Shown here piece after piece: positions 42,995-54,005 of a DNA stretch of 64,000 bases; position 1 is the first letter of the stretch; every line of letters begins with the position of its first letter. The notes below the pieces were generated by a model. The model did no database searches and was not told the origin of the DNA. It saw nothing but the letters and a program-made list of their open reading frames with translations. Source of the DNA: Nothopassalora personata (lineage: Eukaryota; Ascomycota; Dothideomycetes; Mycosphaerellales; Mycosphaerellaceae); assembly GCA_033816765.1 (NCBI GenBank), contig CM066290.1, positions 248,001 to 312,000 of the forward strand, in the 5' to 3' direction. Both the position numbers and the translations under genes were made by a program.

Positions 42995-44271
42995 TGCGAC
43001 TAAGAGTTGTGACCGAGCTGTTCTCTGCTACACGTCTGGTATTGAGGACGAGCATGCAGCAGAACAGCTGAACGTTGTCTGAAATACATGTTGTTGAACA
43101 TCCGTGATCATCGCGCCGAGGAGGCACTACGGCCTGTGTTGAGTATCGATCAGCAGCAAGTACCGACCGGAGAGTTTGGGGTTTTTTGTGTTTGCAGATT
43201 GTGGTCTAGAGTCGTATGGACCCGGTGCTAGAATGCGCGCTCACCATACTACAGTACCATTGAATACCACAAGAAGGACTGGTGCTGCCTTATGTCATGC
43301 CTCGAAACTTCAAGTTTCGATCGGCTAGCTGGGGGCGCCGCAAGTATGGGTGGATGACATGGCGCTGTAGAACTATCGGGGCCTCATGCAGCCTGTGCGA
43401 TCATGAGGTTACTTTGGCTTGCGTGGAGATCGACACAAACCCGAAAACATCTTGTGATGGCCTGGGGGTCGGGCGGTTCGAGCATTTGAGAATGGCAAAA
43501 CACCGCGAGGTGCCTATCTATGTTTGTTCATGAAGGAAATGGTTACTGATCATGCGCAGTGACAGTCGAGACATCAGCAGACATTGTACTTCGCAACACC
43601 ACCGTATCCAGGTGATATAAGCCTTCCTTGCATGTATCGTTGAGCCAGATCCTCAGCGAGGCTCTCGAAGAGCGGTTGCACCAGCACAGGGAGGCCTCTG
43701 GTTGGGCCAAGGAGTCGTTGCAGATCTTGGCTTTGTAGGATCAACAGAACACGAGCTTGATGTTGACATGTCTTCGTCGTATATACTATATAATGGGAAG
43801 ACGATGACGATGGGCATGGTTGATCTCAGTGCTTGCACCCCAAAATTCAAGTTCTCTCTTGCTCTCGACTCCAACAGCTTGCTCGCTCCTCGCCATATGA
43901 ATATGACCGACCACGCAAACGTTGACGGGCAGAAGGAAGCACCAACAGCTGTCGTTGCCCATATGGCTACCATGCCATCGCTAACAAACTCCACCACGCT
44001 CACCTCTTCGTTCCTGCTCTTCCATCGTGAGACAGCAAGAGCAGCTTCAGCATGCCAGATTATGGCTGCCACGGCAGTACATACCGACGCGCAACAGTAG
44101 GTAAACATGTAGGTCTTTCTTCTTGCCTGCTACTCAGCCTCCATCACTCCCCAGCATCCAGCTGCACTCGACCGACCATTCACATGGTGCATGCTTTTCC
44201 AACACAATCGATGAAGACGACATACATTGGATGAGATCGCAACCACTGCACACCAGAGTCTGCCCGCAGAG
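42995..44271. other. Gene-free stretch, 1.3 kb
   Basis: This holds the promoter of the broken sulfotransferase gene and the upstream region of the next gene. A 132-codon frame at 43702-44100 begins with TTG and has no recognisable features. Composition is normal and there are no repeats. Confidence 0.4.
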
Positions 44272-46542
44272 ATGCTTTCACGATCGAATAGCAACGCCGC
44301 CGACCGACTACGGCGAGCAAAGTCGAACTCGTCCGCCCACACCACCGCCTCCAGCCATCACCGCCAGTCTACGAACATCGAGCCGTACGTCGGCACACGC
44401 CAACATGCCGAGGCTGCAGCAATCGAAGCTCACAATCGAGCAAAAGAATACGAACTGTCTGCATCACGGCCGGTTCCACCCAAGCTGCAGCGTCGACGCA
44501 GCCAGAAAGACGGCAAGAGCCAGGGCAGTCACTTTGAAGAGGCACGAAGAAAGTCTCTGGCCCGGGCCGACGACGAGCCCCGAGTGAGACCTGTATCGTG
44601 TCAGCCCAGCCCATCGAAACCGATTGAGTCGATCGGAAAGCCGGAGGAAGGCACGGTTATCACACGCAGAAGGTCGGTCATCCCTCCACTGGCCGAGTCG
44701 AAGCTGTCACAATACGATCCGGCATCGTCAACATCCACCTCGGCACGCCATGTCCGACGACGACAATCAGCGTACACAGAAGGCAGCCCTCAAGCTCGAT
44801 CGTCCCTGACCTTCCAGGACCCGGACGCGACCTTGCAGCTGCCGGATGTCGAAGCTGGGCCTACTGGCGTATTCCACTTGCGTAAGACGCCAGACCATCG
44901 CCCGCCTGCTGATCCAGTCCAACGGGCCATCCGCTCGGGTAGGCCTTCCCTTCGCGAGACACAAACAGATGAGGACATCCGCAACATGGCTCGCGACCAA
45001 TACTTGCAAGACCTCAATGCCAAGCGTCTGAGAGAGAGGAAGTCGTTCATCCTGGCTCCCTTTCAAAAACGACGAGCAACCACTGCTGTCACCAGCTTCG
45101 ATTCGTCGCTACCTCCCTTCAACCACGCGAATGATGGTAATGCCGCTCCGCTGCCTGTCAATCCTGCAGGAGATCACCTCAAGCTCGAGAAGTCACGAAA
45201 GGTGTCCGATACCATCAAAGGACGCCTGAAGAAAGTTTTCCGTAAGGTCTCCAAACCTGTCAGCTTGCCACCTCAGCACATTGAGGCCAGCGAGCTCCAC
45301 TACACCGTGCGCGAGGATGATATGAGCGATGCGGATGTCAACCACGCCATTGACTGCACTGATCCGTTCATGACTGTGGCCGCAGAAAAGCTCGAGCCGC
45401 CTGCGATCAAATTCAGCGGTGCTTCGAGTAGTAAAAATGGCAGTCAAGAGAGCATCGCGAGGTCAAGAGTCACGAGCTGGACCGCCTCGACTGTTGCAGG
45501 TATCTCCAGCTTACGCAGCAGAGATGGGCCCTTTGCGGGTAGAGGCGACGATGCTGGATCTATTGACCCCCGAAAGGTCCGCAAGAGGAGCTCCTTCTTT
45601 GGCCGTCCTATTCAGAACAGACTTCGTCGCACCAGTAGACCTGACCTGAAAGGCTCCGACGAGAGCCAGAGTCAAAGCCTGTACAATGCTTTGCAGAAAG
45701 TGATCAGACCTTCAAAATCTATGGACCCACCTCGAGAGGAGATCTCAATCTCTGCTCCGATTCCGCCGCGGACTGACACCATCGTATCGAGGGAGTCGAC
45801 ATCTTCTGCACGCGCGCTGTTGCCATCACAACAGCGCTGCAGCATATCAGCAGCGAGCTATCGAACTAGCCTCTCGTCTACAATTCGACCTATATCGCCC
45901 CTTGACCCACCTGAGTCTGGCGCTGTACACATTCCTTCGCCAATCAAGGAGGTTACAAGCCCAGGACCGGACGACAACTGTGCAGATGAACAAAATTCAC
46001 CAGAGTGTACACCGGGTGGCGGACTGAAGCGGCGCGTTGCCACGAAAGCTTCCGCACCTTCGGAGGAACAACTTGCTCGCAGAATGGAACGCCACAAGAA
46101 CAGGTGGCAATCGCCCTTGGACGGAGTCGCTCCTCAAGGAAGTAACTCGGCGAGGAAGATGATGCCTGAGGACAATCCTTACGAATTGCGCTCGCTCAGT
46201 CAGTCAATGCGGCACACTTTGCCATCGAATGACCTCCCTCACCACGCCAGTCTTGGAGCCCCACGCACGGATGCCTTGTCACCCAGCGTATACTCACGTG
46301 CAACTGACGGCGCGTCTCCCCGGCCGGTGACGCCTGACGATGTCGGTATGACTACCATCACTATCACTAGTCGTGAGGTCAGGAAGTACGACATCTCGCC
46401 CGGAGCAAAACACACAGATGCGGCCAGGCGTACCCAGGGCAGTCGAGAGTGGCGCAAATGGCTGTCCGACGAGATCAGCAACTTCGCTTCTGCCCAACAG
46501 GCGGCCGGCAACAGACCCGGCTCTTTGTCCCCTACGATGTAG
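44272..46542 (+). CDS. Long Ser/Arg-rich disordered protein, first part (ends at an in-frame TAG)
   Basis: 756 aa from the first true ATG; the open frame extends 45 bases upstream without ATG. The protein is rich in Ser, Arg, Pro and Asp with many potential phosphosites (RRRSVIPP, RKRSSFFGRP, RRTSRPD). It includes a conserved-looking basic segment SDTIKGRLKKVFRKVSKP (residues about 325-345) and a further block EEQLARRMERHKNRWQSPLDG near the C-terminus. The final residues read EWRKWLSDEISNFASAQQAA, a helical motif. Such proteins in fungi often act as cell-polarity or cytoskeletal scaffolds, but no family is named here. The same reading frame continues after the TAG into 46600-47403, so the real protein may be about 1,040 aa. 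Confidence 0.7.
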   Translation: MLSRSNSNAADRLRRAKSNSSAHTTASSHHRQSTNIEPYVGTRQHAEAAAIEAHNRAKEYELSASRPVPPKLQRRRSQKDGKSQGSHFEEARRKSLARADDEPRVRPVSCQPSPSKPIESIGKPEEGTVITRRRSVIPPLAESKLSQYDPASSTSTSARHVRRRQSAYTEGSPQARSSLTFQDPDATLQLPDVEAGPTGVFHLRKTPDHRPPADPVQRAIRSGRPSLRETQTDEDIRNMARDQYLQDLNAKRLRERKSFILAPFQKRRATTAVTSFDSSLPPFNHANDGNAAPLPVNPAGDHLKLEKSRKVSDTIKGRLKKVFRKVSKPVSLPPQHIEASELHYTVREDDMSDADVNHAIDCTDPFMTVAAEKLEPPAIKFSGASSSKNGSQESIARSRVTSWTASTVAGISSLRSRDGPFAGRGDDAGSIDPRKVRKRSSFFGRPIQNRLRRTSRPDLKGSDESQSQSLYNALQKVIRPSKSMDPPREEISISAPIPPRTDTIVSRESTSSARALLPSQQRCSISAASYRTSLSSTIRPISPLDPPESGAVHIPSPIKEVTSPGPDDNCADEQNSPECTPGGGLKRRVATKASAPSEEQLARRMERHKNRWQSPLDGVAPQGSNSARKMMPEDNPYELRSLSQSMRHTLPSNDLPHHASLGAPRTDALSPSVYSRATDGASPRPVTPDDVGMTTITITSREVRKYDISPGAKHTDAARRTQGSREWRKWLSDEISNFASAQQAAGNRPGSLSPTM

Positions 46543-47403
46543 CATGACCTAGGAGAGTCAAAGTTTCGCGCGAGAGCTGGTAGCAATGCTTCGAGCCAGA
46601 TGAATGGTCGTTACCCAGCGATCAGCGGCAGTCGTCCCGTCAGCCGACAGAGCAACTTCTCGTCACGGCATGTTTCACCGCGGGAAAGCCAAGAGCAGCC
46701 TGGGAATCGCTCTCGCACTGCAAGTCGCCAGCCGAGTCTAGAGGCCATCTCTGCAGTGTTTGGACAGCAACGGCCGGTACAGCCTAATCCAGTGTTCTGC
46801 GCAGCGCCCAATCACCAACGCACGCCAGTAGAACTCCCAGCCGGTCCTGTGCTGGGCACATGCACAAATTCTCAGCGCATGCCAGCAGAGCTACCAGTTA
46901 TTGACACGGCGCAAGTCATGGATCCATATGGGCATGGTCCAGCCCACGTTTCGCCTGTGCATCATGGACCGAGAGCCCCCTTCCGTCCCAAGTCAGCATA
47001 CGAGCTTCGTGCCAACTATCGCAACAGCAAGACTGGCCGATCAACGCCAATCGAAGTGCACCGCAAGACCGCTGAACCTAATTTGATGGAAGATAGCACT
47101 ATTCGCAACATCTCAAATGGTCCTTACGCTGCTGCGTCGCTACGTATCCCCAGTGTCAACCAGGAAAACACACGCCCACCACTTTCAGCAGTCTCGAGTT
47201 CTGAATGGCTGGCCACCGGTGGGGCTGTGAAGAAGAGGAAGGAAGTGAAGAAGGCGACTTCTATGTACATGCAGCCGCTGACATCGAGGGATAGTCTGAG
47301 GGCTGGGGAGGTCAATGGAGCGAAACGATCGCCTGGACAGAGGATGGTGACGAGTTGGTTGGATGATCGTAGGAGTAAGGAGAATACTCCGGCTTTTGTT
47401 TGA
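46543..47403 (+). CDS. Continuation of the preceding gene in the same frame (second part)
   Basis: The frame is identical to that of 44272-46542 and is open from directly after its TAG. The first ATG is at 46600, and 267 aa follow to a TGA. Composition matches the first part (Ser, Arg, Pro, Gln), and it ends in a basic block MVTSWLDDRRSKENTP. Three explanations compete. One is a 45-nt intron 46539-46583 (GT donor, TAG acceptor, divisible by three) that removes the stop. The second is read-through or a genuine nonsense mutation. The third is two separate genes, which is unlikely with only 57 bp between them. I favour one gene. Confidence 0.6.
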   Translation, partial: HDLGESKFRARAGSNASSQMNGRYPAISGSRPVSRQSNFSSRHVSPRESQEQPGNRSRTASRQPSLEAISAVFGQQRPVQPNPVFCAAPNHQRTPVELPAGPVLGTCTNSQRMPAELPVIDTAQVMDPYGHGPAHVSPVHHGPRAPFRPKSAYELRANYRNSKTGRSTPIEVHRKTAEPNLMEDSTIRNISNGPYAAASLRIPSVNQENTRPPLSAVSSSEWLATGGAVKKRKEVKKATSMYMQPLTSRDSLRAGEVNGAKRSPGQRMVTSWLDDRRSKENTPAFV

Positions 47404-48014
47404 TGATAGACTGCAAGTGCTGGATATTGCCGATATTGGTATTGCTGCTTTGGAGGTGTAACGAGGCTTGCTGTTGAGCAGCGAGATGTGCGTTGTTGGT
47501 AGGGCTTTGGTGGCACGAGCAATGTGTATTGATAGTGGGGATGCGATGATTATACGGGCATATACTACAGTATTACAGTATATGCTTCGAGCATACATGT
47601 ACCTAGAGGTACCTGCATTCTCCACGACAAGCTGTTAGGCATAAAACGATGTCGCCGAAATCACCGAAAGCAGGGGAACGATTGCTAATTGACCAATGGC
47701 GGAGGGCGGCGGAAATCTTTCTTCGCTGTTCGTTTCGGCCGCTGTCTTCGCTGAGCAGAATCTCGGTCAGCATCTGCGTCAGCTTTCTACGTAGAAAGCC
47801 CACCACCGCAGGAAGTGGGCAGCGGTGCTAAGACATGGACAAGATGAGGGCATTAGTACAGTACAGTATTGCTCTCCTGTTCGGGACACTCGGGACGGAT
47901 CAGGGCGACTTCCGTGATGGCGATAAGGGAGGGCATCTGGTCCCTACTGTACAGTAGTTCTACCTTGTGGTACCGCTTTGCAGCAGCTGCTCAAAGCATT
48001 GCATAATCAATCCA
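47404..48014. other. Intergenic, no gene seen
   Basis: It contains TA-rich runs and a short GTACAGTA-type repeat near 47855-47960 and no convincing frame. It probably includes the nitroreductase promoter. Confidence 0.45.
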
Positions 48015-48989
48015 ATGCCAGCCTCGTCACGATTCTTCGGTGGAGCTCTTGCGCTTGCCGTGTTGTTGCTGGCATATTTAGTTCTTCTGCCGCCCCTCCA
48101 CGAGAATATGTCTGCCCCACTGCTCCTTCGAAGTCTTTTCTCCCGGAACACTAGTTCTACTGCTATCAAGTCTTTGTTGAGGCCACTTACTACTGCTACG
48201 TCTGTAGCTCCTCCTAGCACGACGTTCGCCAGCACCACAACACTCGCCAGCTCGCATCCCTTCAGCACCACCGCAGCAACCATGTCCGCAATCAAAGGCT
48301 ACGACCAGACCTCCTTCAAGGACGCCGTCAAGCACCGCCGCACTGTCTACAGCTTGCAGAAGAAATCTCCCATCTCCGACGACCGCATCAAGGAGATTGT
48401 CACACAAGCCATCAAGGACGTCCCATCCTCCTTCAACAGCCAGTCCGCACGCCTGGTCGTTCTCGTCAAGCACGACCACGACAAGTTCTGGCAGATCGTA
48501 AGCGATGTGCTCAAGGCGCATGTGCCCGAGGATAAGTGGGAGCACACGAAGCAGAGGATGGACCTGTTTTCGGGTGCTTATGGTACCGTAAGTCGTCCTC
48601 ACCTACCACGACAGCACAACCCCGCTTTGCTTCCCAGTGCTGACACCTCACGACCCTAGATCCTCTTCTACGAAGACCCCGCCCCCATCAAAGCCCTCCA
48701 GTCCAAACTCCCCACCTACGCCGACAAGTTCCCCGTCTGGTCTGAACATACCTCGGCCATGCACCAGTACGAGCTCTGGACCGCGTTCGAGACGGAGGGC
48801 CTAGGTTGCAATTTGCAGCACTATAACCCGCTGCCGGATCAGAAGGCTTCTGAGATATGGAACATTCCACTAGAGTGGAGTCTGAAGGCGCAGCTTGTTT
48901 TCGGCGAGCCCAAGGAGGGCGCGAGGGATCAGTTGCCGACGAAGAGTGAAGAGCCCATTGAGGAGAGGGTTAAGTTCATTGGGTTTTAG
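48015..48989 (+). CDS. Nitroreductase-family protein (Hbn1/Frm2 type), 2 exons
   Basis: Exons 48015-48587 and 48660-48989 join in phase 0 to 300 aa from the first ATG. The nitroreductase fold begins near residue 95 (SFKDAVKHRRTVYSLQKKSPI, the conserved R-R-x-Y segment) and continues to VPSSFNSQSARLVVLV (flavin-binding), LWTAFETEGLGCNLQHYNP and a final VKFIGF. These are FMN-dependent NAD(P)H oxidoreductases linked to fatty-acid and oxidative-stress responses in yeast. Three in-frame ATGs are possible (48015, 48108, 48282). The third gives a ~211-aa cytosolic protein of normal family length. The first gives a hydrophobic leader (GGALALAVLLLAYLVLLPP). The second gives an Arg/Ser-rich presequence (LLLRSLFSRNTSSTAIKSLL) that looks mitochondrial. 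The intron has a GTAAGT donor. Confidence 0.9.
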
Positions 48990-49418
48990 ACTGGCATACG
49001 GATGGGATAGCAAAGGCTGCATCGAGAAGGAGCGAGGAGGAGTTGATGAGGGGATGCGGAAAGAACATATACACGATTATGAATAGATTGCAAAAGGTCA
49101 CCGATTTTTGCAAGGCCGTGCATTACACTCCGCGCATTGTCGCATTGTAGCGCAAGCTCGGTCTACCTCTCAGCGGAGACTGTGCTGAGTGAGCTTGCAG
49201 GTAAAGCTGTGGTAGGGCGTCTTGACATATCCAGCCGTCAACGTGCCACAGGAGGCGAAGGCCGGTCGCTAGACTGTATCAAAATTCAGAAGCACTTCCG
49301 GAATCGTTCATCCCAAGCCCTCTTTGTTGAGCTCAAGCCAAGTCCTCTCAGACTCACAAATCACGCCTTTACAACCTCAGCCTCCGTGTTCAGCCACTCT
49401 ATACACACGACGATCACC

Positions 49419-50666
49419 ATGTCCCATCCCGACGATGGACCATATCTCACGCTCGACAGAATGATCGTCAAACCTCCTACCAAGACCAACAGCGTCAGAA
49501 ACTTCAACCCAGAGGTCGTGAAAGCTGACGCAGCGGCAACTCGAATCATAGTCCATCCTCGTTTCCCAAGTCTCGCCGAGAAATTTCTCAAACATAAACT
49601 CGAATACGGATCTCAGTACGAGAAAGGCCTCTACAAAGACCTCTCTTGGCAAGGCCTCACATCTCGTCTCATCGAGAAACGGCCTCTTGTGTTTGTGGGC
49701 AGCTGGGATCACACTCTCCTCCGCGACGGTCGTAGCATCCAAGATGAACGACAACAATGGGATCGAAACGGCACAGACGAGCAGCATCTCAACACAAACC
49801 TCACCTTGAAGGAGTACCTCAGCTACGACGAAATCATGCTAGGCTCCCTGATCGGCGTGAGTGGTCCAAGCCACTTCATCAACTCTGGCACGAGGCAAAA
49901 CTCTGGCCACCCTGGGCAATCCTTCGAACCACGAGGCGTGATTATGGGTCTTGTTGGAGCGAGGTTCGAGAGGGATGATAGGATGGACAGTGTATTCATC
50001 CTCCCTCCTGTCGCGAAGCCAAGGCAGCATCCACAACTTACGAAACTTTTCATCGACTTCTTCGGCGCGGAAAGGGACGAGACCGCGTCTTTCGACTCTG
50101 CAATGTATCAAGCCCGAATCCGCATAACAGCCGACATCCTCCTCCTCGAAGCCAACGCTCGCGCAGCTGATCAACACAAAAAAGCTTACGTCTACATCGT
50201 CGGCCTCGGCCTCGGAGTCTGGCAACACACCTCCGCCCAAAATGACTTGTACATCCAGACTTTCTCCTCCGCCATCGTATCCCTCTCCCTCCCCAACATC
50301 AGCACCATTGAGTTCGGGTGGGTTTCGTGCTCACCCAATGCTCAGACCGCAGTGATCAAAGCCGGCGATAAAGCCAAGATCGAGGTGAAATTCTCAACCG
50401 CCGCACCGGCAACAAAGCGGGCAGATCGTTATAAGAATGAATTACTGGTATTGAGCTATGCGTGGGACGGCAATGCGTTTCCGGGAAATGAGTATTGGCA
50501 GGGGAGTCTGATGGGGAGTGGGGATCCGGCGGCGGCGTGTATGAGTACGATTGGTGAGTTGCATAATCCGATGGTGAATGAGGGGTTGTTGAGACGGGTG
50601 CATGTTGTGGGAGGGGAGGGGAGGGGAGGGGAGGGGAAGAGATGTGAGTGGTGTTTTGGAGTTTGA
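49419..50666 (+). CDS. Uncharacterised protein of DUF4804 type
   Basis: An intronless 415-aa ORF is taken from the ATG at 49419; an in-frame extension upstream has no ATG. The core contains YVYIVGLGLGVWQ and a strongly alternating beta pattern (VSLSLPNISTIEFGW), and the C-terminus has WDGNAFPGNEYWQGSLMGSGDPAAA. I recall this as the DUF4804 family, found in fungi and bacteria, but cannot verify it here. No transmembrane segment or signal peptide is seen, and no catalytic residues are assigned. Near its end the gene contains a G-rich tandem tract coding Gly-Glu-Gly-Arg repeats. A GTGAGT at 50644 with an acceptor at 50697 could instead splice to a TAG a few codons earlier, changing only the last residues. 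Confidence 0.75.
   Translation: MSHPDDGPYLTLDRMIVKPPTKTNSVRNFNPEVVKADAAATRIIVHPRFPSLAEKFLKHKLEYGSQYEKGLYKDLSWQGLTSRLIEKRPLVFVGSWDHTLLRDGRSIQDERQQWDRNGTDEQHLNTNLTLKEYLSYDEIMLGSLIGVSGPSHFINSGTRQNSGHPGQSFEPRGVIMGLVGARFERDDRMDSVFILPPVAKPRQHPQLTKLFIDFFGAERDETASFDSAMYQARIRITADILLLEANARAADQHKKAYVYIVGLGLGVWQHTSAQNDLYIQTFSSAIVSLSLPNISTIEFGWVSCSPNAQTAVIKAGDKAKIEVKFSTAAPATKRADRYKNELLVLSYAWDGNAFPGNEYWQGSLMGSGDPAAACMSTIGELHNPMVNEGLLRRVHVVGGEGRGGEGKRCEWCFGV
50609..50637 (+). repeat. GGGGA tandem tract, potential G-quadruplex
   Basis: Five or six GGGG runs spaced by single A bases lie at the 3' end of the DUF4804-type coding region. Such tracts can fold into quadruplexes in DNA or mRNA and are prone to length change. 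Confidence 0.6.
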
Positions 50667-53600
50667 GATGATGAGTTGAGTTTGATTGACATTGCAGAGA
50701 TGCTCACAGACGGTCCATAGTTGAAGAGGACCTCAAACCAACTCATACCAAACACTGCAACCTTCCATCGAAATCCCATCAACCAGTGAGTGACTCCTGG
50801 ATTCGGCATTCCTGTTCTATCCCTCTGCTTCATTATGGCCTGCATCATACCACATCTCTCAAATCCCAGCAGAAAGCTTCATGCTTCTGCGTGGGCTGCG
50901 ACCTGCAACACGTGTCGAAAGCTCCCGAATCGATGCAGGTGATTCCGGATCCTGAGCACTGTAGGCCGGATCAGTCAGCAATAAGTCATCAGGCCTTCAA
51001 AACTAACGTCTCACCTGGTGATTAGCCCCTGCATAATGCTCTGGTATGCAGTTTTTTGGGAGTCGAGCCGAAACTACAGCAGACCATGGTTGCTGTGTCG
51101 TTTTGTGGGTCTGTGCCGCTGGGGTCTTGAAACCCGGGGAGAGGATGGTTAGCGCGTGGAATTGCCGTATGGGCGGTATGGAAGCCTTACTTACAGCTGT
51201 CGCCTGCGAGAGCACTGGGATATGTTAGTATCAAGCCAGCCCAGTATAACAGATCATGGTACTCACGAGCTGACGAATGAAGTGGATATGCTCGTGTGAA
51301 CTTCACGGCTGAGTTGTGGGGTATGTGTGCGTGCACGACTTGCTTGTTACTGCTGTTGTGGATGGTGATTGATAGGGTGACAGATGCTTAAGCAGCCATA
51401 TGTTCGCGTCCTTGCTCTGGACTCATGCCCACGGCGCCCACGTGTGAGACCATTGCTGAAGGAATGCAGTGCTATTGGAGTCTGTGGTTGCACTGGCGTC
51501 GCACACTTAGCCTCGTGTGGGAAATGAGGAATGCTTGAACGTGCCCTTTGCACAGCGTTTTCATGTCTCACACGTAAGTGATAACGCACATGTTGTGGTC
51601 GCCTCCTGGGCACTGGTGGTTTGGCTTAGGATATAAGGTCAGCAGCGTTCCAAAGTGTGCAAAAATCGCAAGACACATTGTTGCCGTTGTTGCAGCACGT
51701 CTCAGTGCAATCGTTTCGCTGAGGGCCGAGGGCCAGCACTAGATGGATCCTGGCATTTGCAAATGCCTGTGGTCCAGTGAATAAGAGAAAGGGTGGTTGA
51801 AAAGACGGTCACAGTCTTGCTGCAAGTGCAGTGCCGGCGAGCATAGCGAGGGAGATGATGACTGTGGTGAAACACTTCATAATGGATACCGAAGGTGAGC
51901 AATCTGGTCGGATCGAGTATGATGGAATTGACCTTGAAGAAAGCGCGACTGATGCTGCTACTAGACTTCTAGAGGACTTCATCAACATATGGCTCGAGAC
52001 TCTGGGAGTCTCGCATACTACTATGGATTCTCGCAGCCCATCGACTGTCACGCTTATCAGTGTTAGCGAACGATTCAGACCAGACTGCTTGACATCCAGA
52101 GGTAGAATACTGTGAGACACCTACCGAACACGTGCATATCATCGCAGGGAACCCGCTCATAGACTAAAGGTTCATTCATGCAGGGACGGCATGCTGACTT
52201 GGCACTAGCCCACATCCTAGGATTAGATATTCCAGCGGAGGCCTGTGTGCCCTGGTCAGCATAGTGAGGTCGAATAATCATCTCGCTCTTCGGCTTCTTC
52301 ACGAACATCGGCATTTGGGGTGCCACACGGTTTCATCAACATCTTCAGATCGTCGTCTTGCGGCCACCGTCATCGACACCCGTTGCGAGACCACGTAAGG
52401 AAGCAGAGACAGTACGATGCCCGAAGCGAGAGAGAACACGAGTCTCGTTTCGCTATGGAAATCCTAGGATTTCATGTCACACAGCGTGGTACCGGCATAT
52501 GTCGACCCGGTGCGGGCTCGCATACAATCTCGTACATGCAACGATTGCTGCGGCATCACTCACGTGGAACGATCAAGCTCGAGAAGTGTGACCACATTTC
52601 CGCACGCCTTTGGTACCCAGCCTTCAAGGACACTGAGCATCTTTGCAGATGTCATCATGATCATGCAAAGCCCACGGGCATCGTGCATATGGACGGGTTT
52701 GTCCTCTACGCCCGCAATCAAGAGGATCCGCTGTACCTTGGATCCCCTGATATTGAGCTTTCACTATGGAAGAACTTATCGAGAATTGGTCGAAATCTGC
52801 GAAGACAAGTTCGCGAAGAATAATGACGACATGCACACCTGTAGACCTCTGAGAGATCAGCATGCCATAATCTGGCACAGTCATATCTCCTGACTTTGTT
52901 GCTAGCCACTATTGAATAGAACGTACCATTGGCAAGAGGACGATTCATACGGCTCAGTATGGTGAAGCACGCGGCCCCTCCCGGATGAATGACCTGCCCG
53001 TAACAAACAGCATGCAAAGGTCTAATGCTCCCCTTGGGTGAGCTTACAAAATTTTTTGTCGACCATTCATAGATCAAGACAATAGATTAGTGACACTGAG
53101 TCTGGAAACTCGGCGAAGAACCCCAAAATGCAACAGACACGACCACATCCGTCACGACGGCGCTATAGACTCCCTCTCGCCATCCCGCGGCTCTCTGGCG
53201 TATCGATTGAATCAAGTCAGCAGATATGCATTTGAAATGAGCCATCACGACGAACACTGTTGCCAATAGCCATCACATCGTGACTTCATGTAGAGACACG
53301 AAGACGTATGGTCACATGCGCGCCAAGAGAGTTCGCATCGGCAGATAGGCACTGTCTTTGGGAAAAGCACACCACCTGACAGTCTCTCCACAGGGAAGAA
53401 ACTAATCAGGCAAAAGACGAGCAATTCCTATGCCGACATACAAGCTGTTGGCCAGCTATGTCAAAGCTGGGATGAGAAAAACCACCACGTCTGCTAGGAC
53501 TGCATTCCCTTTGCATTTCTCATCCAACATTAGCGGCACAGAGACTGGCTTTCGAATGGCCCAGGTTGGCTGCCATGTCAAAGGGACAGTGTCACTTCAG

Positions 53601-54005
53601 TTGGGCCATCCTGGCAAAGGTGGTCGTCGAGGCGTGGAAAGGCTCGAAGGGTGATGTACCTTGCCTTGAGCGTCGGTGCATGAAGTTACGCTGTGAAAAA
53701 TCTACATCGGTAGACCGATTGGATGATCAATACCTGAATGGAGGGAGTATGATGTCCCGCAGAATGAGCACGCTGTGATGGGATATTGCTCAGCCTACGC
53801 GCATCCTCTGTCGTGTCTGTGAGCCTTTCTGTACTGCTCGATGTCGTGTTAAACAGGGCTGTCTTCGCTTGCTGGGCAATCGCTATCCAAGTAGACGGAG
53901 ATTCAATCGAGTCTGCGCAGTGACAATGATAACTGCGACTTGCCTTCATATCCGCAACACGAGAGGGCAGCCCAGCGTTATTCAACACCATTTCACGCGC
54001 CACCA
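50667..54005. other. Gene-poor region with scattered small Cys-containing frames
   Basis: Over 3.3 kb I see no large gene. One candidate small secreted protein is listed separately (51568-51880, minus). A second weak candidate is on the minus strand at 52624-53077. It has two frames joined by a plausible 55-bp intron (GTACGT donor, CCAG acceptor), Cys-containing and without a recognised domain. The rest has normal composition and no repeats. Confidence 0.4.
51568..51880 (-). CDS. Candidate small secreted cysteine-rich protein, 3 exons
   Basis: Exons 51880-51813, 51749-51677 and 51612-51568 would give 61 aa. The start MKCFTTVIISLAMLAGTALA is a clear signal peptide with an A-L-A cleavage site. 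The mature peptide has five Cys, including DCTETCCNNGNNC, a spacing common in fungal small secreted proteins. The second intron has a strong branch point (GCTGAC) 26 nt before CAG. The first intron's donor (GTGACC) is weak, and the reading frame depends on it. Such proteins often act outside the cell in host or microbial interactions, but no activity is claimed. Alternative joins give other tails, and it could be a decayed gene. Confidence 0.32.

Noticed and set aside
43702..44100. 132-codon plus-strand frame
   Set aside because: It starts at TTG and has no motif, signal peptide or splice sites; composition is like flanking DNA.
52320..52823. Plus-strand 167-codon frame with ATG-type start
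   Set aside because: Composition is random, it overlaps a better minus-strand candidate, and there is no domain.
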